From contig CAJTYM010000076.1 in NCBI GenBank assembly GCA_910583835.1, positions 1 through 8,001 on the forward strand: a DNA stretch of 8,001 nt, in the 5' to 3' direction. Numbering within the stretch: position 1 is the first letter of the stretch; every line of letters starts with the position of its first letter. This stretch comes from an uncultured Lachnospiraceae bacterium (lineage in GTDB: Bacteria > Bacillota > Clostridia > Lachnospirales > Lachnospiraceae). The notes under the pieces were generated by a model. The model did not search any database. It was not told where the DNA came from and saw only the letters and a program-made list of their open reading frames with translations. Below are positions 6,345 through 8,001 of this stretch, in pieces. The translations under genes were made by a program, and so were the position numbers.

Positions 6345-6503
6345 TCATTTACTGCTGACTGCCAGGTAGTTTCCTATAAGCGCCTGTTTGACTTGGAGAG
6401 CGACTTGGGGATTCGGTTTCTCAGTAAATTGCATCGCTACCTCACGGCCCTGAACTGTGACTGTCATTCTGGTATCGCAATTGGGTTTCTCCGACTTGGA
6501 CAT
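6345..6503 (-). CDS. Small 52-residue protein, TnpW-like in size and setting
   Basis: Starts MSKSEKPNCDTRM and contains TVTVQGREVAMQFTEKP followed by a helix (VALQVKQALIGNYL). The Shine-Dalgarno GGAGGAGG lies 9 nt before the ATG at 6503 and is among the best in the window, which supports a real gene. A short strand-turn-strand region, then FTEKP, then a helical end resembles the layout of TnpW-type proteins encoded next to large serine recombinases (pfam14202), but the sequence match is weak and I do not assign the name. It begins the dead-domain/DUF6076 gene run; a 175-nt gap (6170-6344) separates it from the next start, with no convincing promoter. The role is unknown. Confidence 0.65.
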   Translation of the reverse strand: MSKSEKPNCDTRMTVTVQGREVAMQFTEKPNPQVALQVKQALIGNYLAVSSK

Positions 6504-6527
6504 ATCAGTATCCCTCCTCCGTAAAAT

Positions 6528-6561
6528 GATTGCCGGTCACCCTGTCAGGTAACCGGCAATC
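6528..6561 (-). terminator. Strong hairpin between the nuclease gene and the 52-residue ORF
   Basis: GATTGCCGGTCACC (6528-6541) pairs with GGTAACCGGCAATC (6548-6561) at 13 of 14 positions, with a 6-nt loop. It lies 12 nt after the stop codon of the upstream PD-(D/E)XK_2 gene. On the minus strand it is followed by ATTTTAC, a short T run, and then 2 nt later by the Shine-Dalgarno of the 52-residue ORF. It is probably a terminator or attenuator of the nuclease transcript. It could also tune translation of the small ORF. Confidence 0.65.
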
Positions 6562-6573
6562 GTTTCCTCTGTT

Positions 6574-7560
6574 TTACTGCTTTTCCAGCAGTTCGATATA
6601 TTTTTCACGGTCTTCCTCGGAAATCTTTAACATTGACATTGCTTTTTCAATCGAAATACTTGCGCTGTCCATTAGATTCCGAATAAGGGTTACTGTAGCT
6701 TCCGCACGGCCTTCAGCACGACCTCTGGCCAGTCCCTTGGCGATCCCTTTTTCTTCCACGCCTTGGCTCAAATTACACATTTCTGTCAGGCTCCTTTCCA
6801 TCCTTTCTGTGAGCGGTATTGCATAATCGTCTCTCAGAATTCGCTTTTTTTCTGTTTCTGCTGTCTCACTCGACAATAGTACAGATAGTAAGCGCAGGAT
6901 ACCGGCACTTTCCTCGTCCTCCGCTTCAGCAGGGTCACTAAGTCCCAGTACGATCACAGTCATCAAATCGTAGTTCTCGATGTCTTCCTTGACATGCCCG
7001 ATGATGTTTTCCTCTGTAATACGGTAGCGGGTGATCGTGTTCTGGTGATGCTTTGGCGGCGAGGGACAAATCCATATCGAATAGACCTTGCATATCCCGG
7101 TATACTCCGCGCTCGTGAATTCTGTCCCATACTGTGAAGAGATCATCCGGCTACCATAGAATATAGCGCGTTTAAGCAAGGGATATCCTGCGTTATAATT
7201 CAACTGAGATTCCACATTGATAATCAGACGAATCGGCTTCTTTGTCCCCGGAGCATAGGCATAAAACCGCACATCGTAGGTGATGGTTCCCTCTGTCTGC
7301 GAGGAATCTTCTGTTCGCAGCCCTCGAATAACGGGGTTCGTCTTATCTGGAGTAACCGGGATGCTTTCCACGGAAGGCTGCCCTTCAATATATTTCTCCG
7401 CGATCTCCTTGATTGCACAATCTTGATATTCCGTCAGACAGCTTTTCATGATCCATGCTAAGATGTACTTCTCACTTAACAGCCGTTTACAAGCCGCATC
7501 ATATTTCGCATTGACTCCTGTTGTACCAATCGCCTCTGCCAGAGTTGCTTCTACTCCCAT
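6574..7560 (-). CDS. PD-(D/E)XK nuclease family transposase (Rpn/PDDEXK_2 type)
   Basis: A protein of 328 residues. The N-terminal part carries the family signature DAACKRLLSEKYILAWIMKS (21-40). The nuclease core has Asp96 in TYDVRFYAY and Glu117-x-Gln119 in IINVESQ, the E-x-Q form of the (D/E)xK motif usual in this family. Hydrophobic strands follow (YSIWICP, MTVIVLGL). The C-terminal part has Gly/Arg/Glu repeats (KGLARGRAEGRAEA) and a helical tail (SISIEKAMSMLKISEEDREK), both typical of the family. Relatives of E. coli RpnA nick DNA and promote RecA-independent recombination; activity here is inferred. The length is normal and the frame undamaged. The ATG at 7560 has GGGAGAG 9 nt upstream and its own promoter. 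It is probably a separate transcription unit from the recombinase cassette. Confidence 0.9.
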   Translation of the reverse strand: MGVEATLAEAIGTTGVNAKYDAACKRLLSEKYILAWIMKSCLTEYQDCAIKEIAEKYIEGQPSVESIPVTPDKTNPVIRGLRTEDSSQTEGTITYDVRFYAYAPGTKKPIRLIINVESQLNYNAGYPLLKRAIFYGSRMISSQYGTEFTSAEYTGICKVYSIWICPSPPKHHQNTITRYRITEENIIGHVKEDIENYDLMTVIVLGLSDPAEAEDEESAGILRLLSVLLSSETAETEKKRILRDDYAIPLTERMERSLTEMCNLSQGVEEKGIAKGLARGRAEGRAEATVTLIRNLMDSASISIEKAMSMLKISEEDREKYIELLEKQ

Positions 7561-7584
7561 ATAATCTGTCTCTCCCTATATAGT

Positions 7585-7593
7585 ATTGTATCA
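7585..7593 (-). promoter_or_regulatory. Extended -10 promoter of the PD-(D/E)XK_2 gene
   Basis: On the minus strand, TGA-TACAAT (7593-7585) is an extended -10 element with a 5/6 match to TATAAT. It lies 24 nt before the ATG at 7560, which gives a leader of roughly 18 nt with the Shine-Dalgarno GGGAGAG inside it. The -35 position (TGGATT, 17 nt upstream) is a poor match, as is usual with extended -10 promoters. Confidence 0.5.
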
Positions 7594-8001
7594 CAGCATG
7601 CTTCAAAAATCCACTGCATTTTCCCGGCACGATAAATCCAGATCAATCGCAAAAGTACTGCTTTTACTATATCATACTCCAGATGCCATGTCGAGAGCCT
7701 TTTCTTCGATGGCCACGCCTGTCTCATAAACCGACAACTTGCACAAACGACTGTGCCACAAAACTCATTTGCTATTCCCAAGCAAGTCGCTTTTGGGGGA
7801 AAGACGGGCCGGTTAGGCTCTGATGCAACGTCTCCCGATTCTCAAATTTTGTGTAAATTTACATTTATGAGACGGGCGTGCTTCGATGGCAGTTCTCCGG
7901 TTAACGGCTCAATGTCACATAAACAGGGATCTCCACCTCCAAGCAGGAAGTTTTGATCCACAGCATTTTCCTGAGTGGCTGCACTTGCTAGTCAGCCTCA
8001 G
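7594..8001. other. Gene-poor region; one possible minus-strand coding tail
   Basis: No gene is supported here. The most protein-like stretch is a minus-strand open frame from 7991 to its TGA at 7844-7842, reading in part NFLLGGGDPCLCDIEPLTG and ending RLINVNLHKI. It lacks an ATG and a ribosome binding site, and a stop codon lies just upstream at 7994-7992. It might be the frameshifted end of a gene beyond the right edge. A minus frame at 7551-7781 starts with TTG, covers the nuclease promoter and has no ribosome binding site, so it is not called. Confidence 0.2.

Noticed and set aside
7551..7781. Minus-strand open frame upstream of the nuclease gene
   Set aside because: TTG start without a Shine-Dalgarno, overlaps the nuclease promoter and start codon, and has no recognisable motif.

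Overview
The window looks like chromosomal DNA of a gut-type Clostridia species (Lachnospiraceae/Oscillospiraceae-like). This rests on the protein families present: a large serine recombinase with a zinc ribbon, a DUF6076-type protein, an IS66 remnant and a PD-(D/E)XK_2 transposase-family nuclease. Base composition is intermediate, apart from one AT-rich island at about 2906-3550. Every gene I can support lies on the minus strand. The species assignment is inference.

Layout, left to right. 1-413 holds two hairpins and the 3' three quarters of a tRNA-Ala(GGC). 414-2042 is an intact large serine recombinase (LSR), with a Shine-Dalgarno-masking hairpin just upstream. 2197-2905 is a decayed, scrambled copy of a DUF6076 gene and a short recombinase-like gene. 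About 2906-3522 is an AT-rich gene for a small membrane protein. 3562-4308 is a broken IS66 element. 4371-4584 is an LSR pseudogene with an internal deletion, followed by a second copy of the LSR leader. 4780-5733 is an intact DUF6076-type gene. 5738-6169 is an intact gene for a serine-recombinase catalytic domain whose catalytic residues are replaced. 6345-6503 is a 52-residue ORF with a very strong ribosome binding site. 6574-7560 is a PD-(D/E)XK_2 nuclease/transposase gene with its own promoter and terminator. 7594-8001 has no supported gene.

The two LSR leaders are direct repeats (1941-2196 and 4483-4737). In both units the transcription order is dead recombinase domain, then DUF6076 protein, then LSR. 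The window therefore holds a tandem duplication of one cassette, with complementary decay. The left unit keeps the LSR and has lost the two upstream genes. The right unit keeps the two upstream genes and has lost the LSR. A crossover between the two leader repeats would delete about 2.54 kb and rebuild a complete cassette: small ORF, dead recombinase domain, DUF6076 protein, LSR.

The most interesting candidate system is this cassette. It pairs an active serine recombinase with a co-transcribed stand-alone recombinase domain lacking the nucleophile and several active-site arginines, plus a zinc-binding DUF6076 partner whose start codon lies 4 nt after the dead-domain stop. The dead state is shared by both copies, so it predates the duplication, and the right copy is still open. 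That suggests a retained regulatory or structural role, which remains untested.
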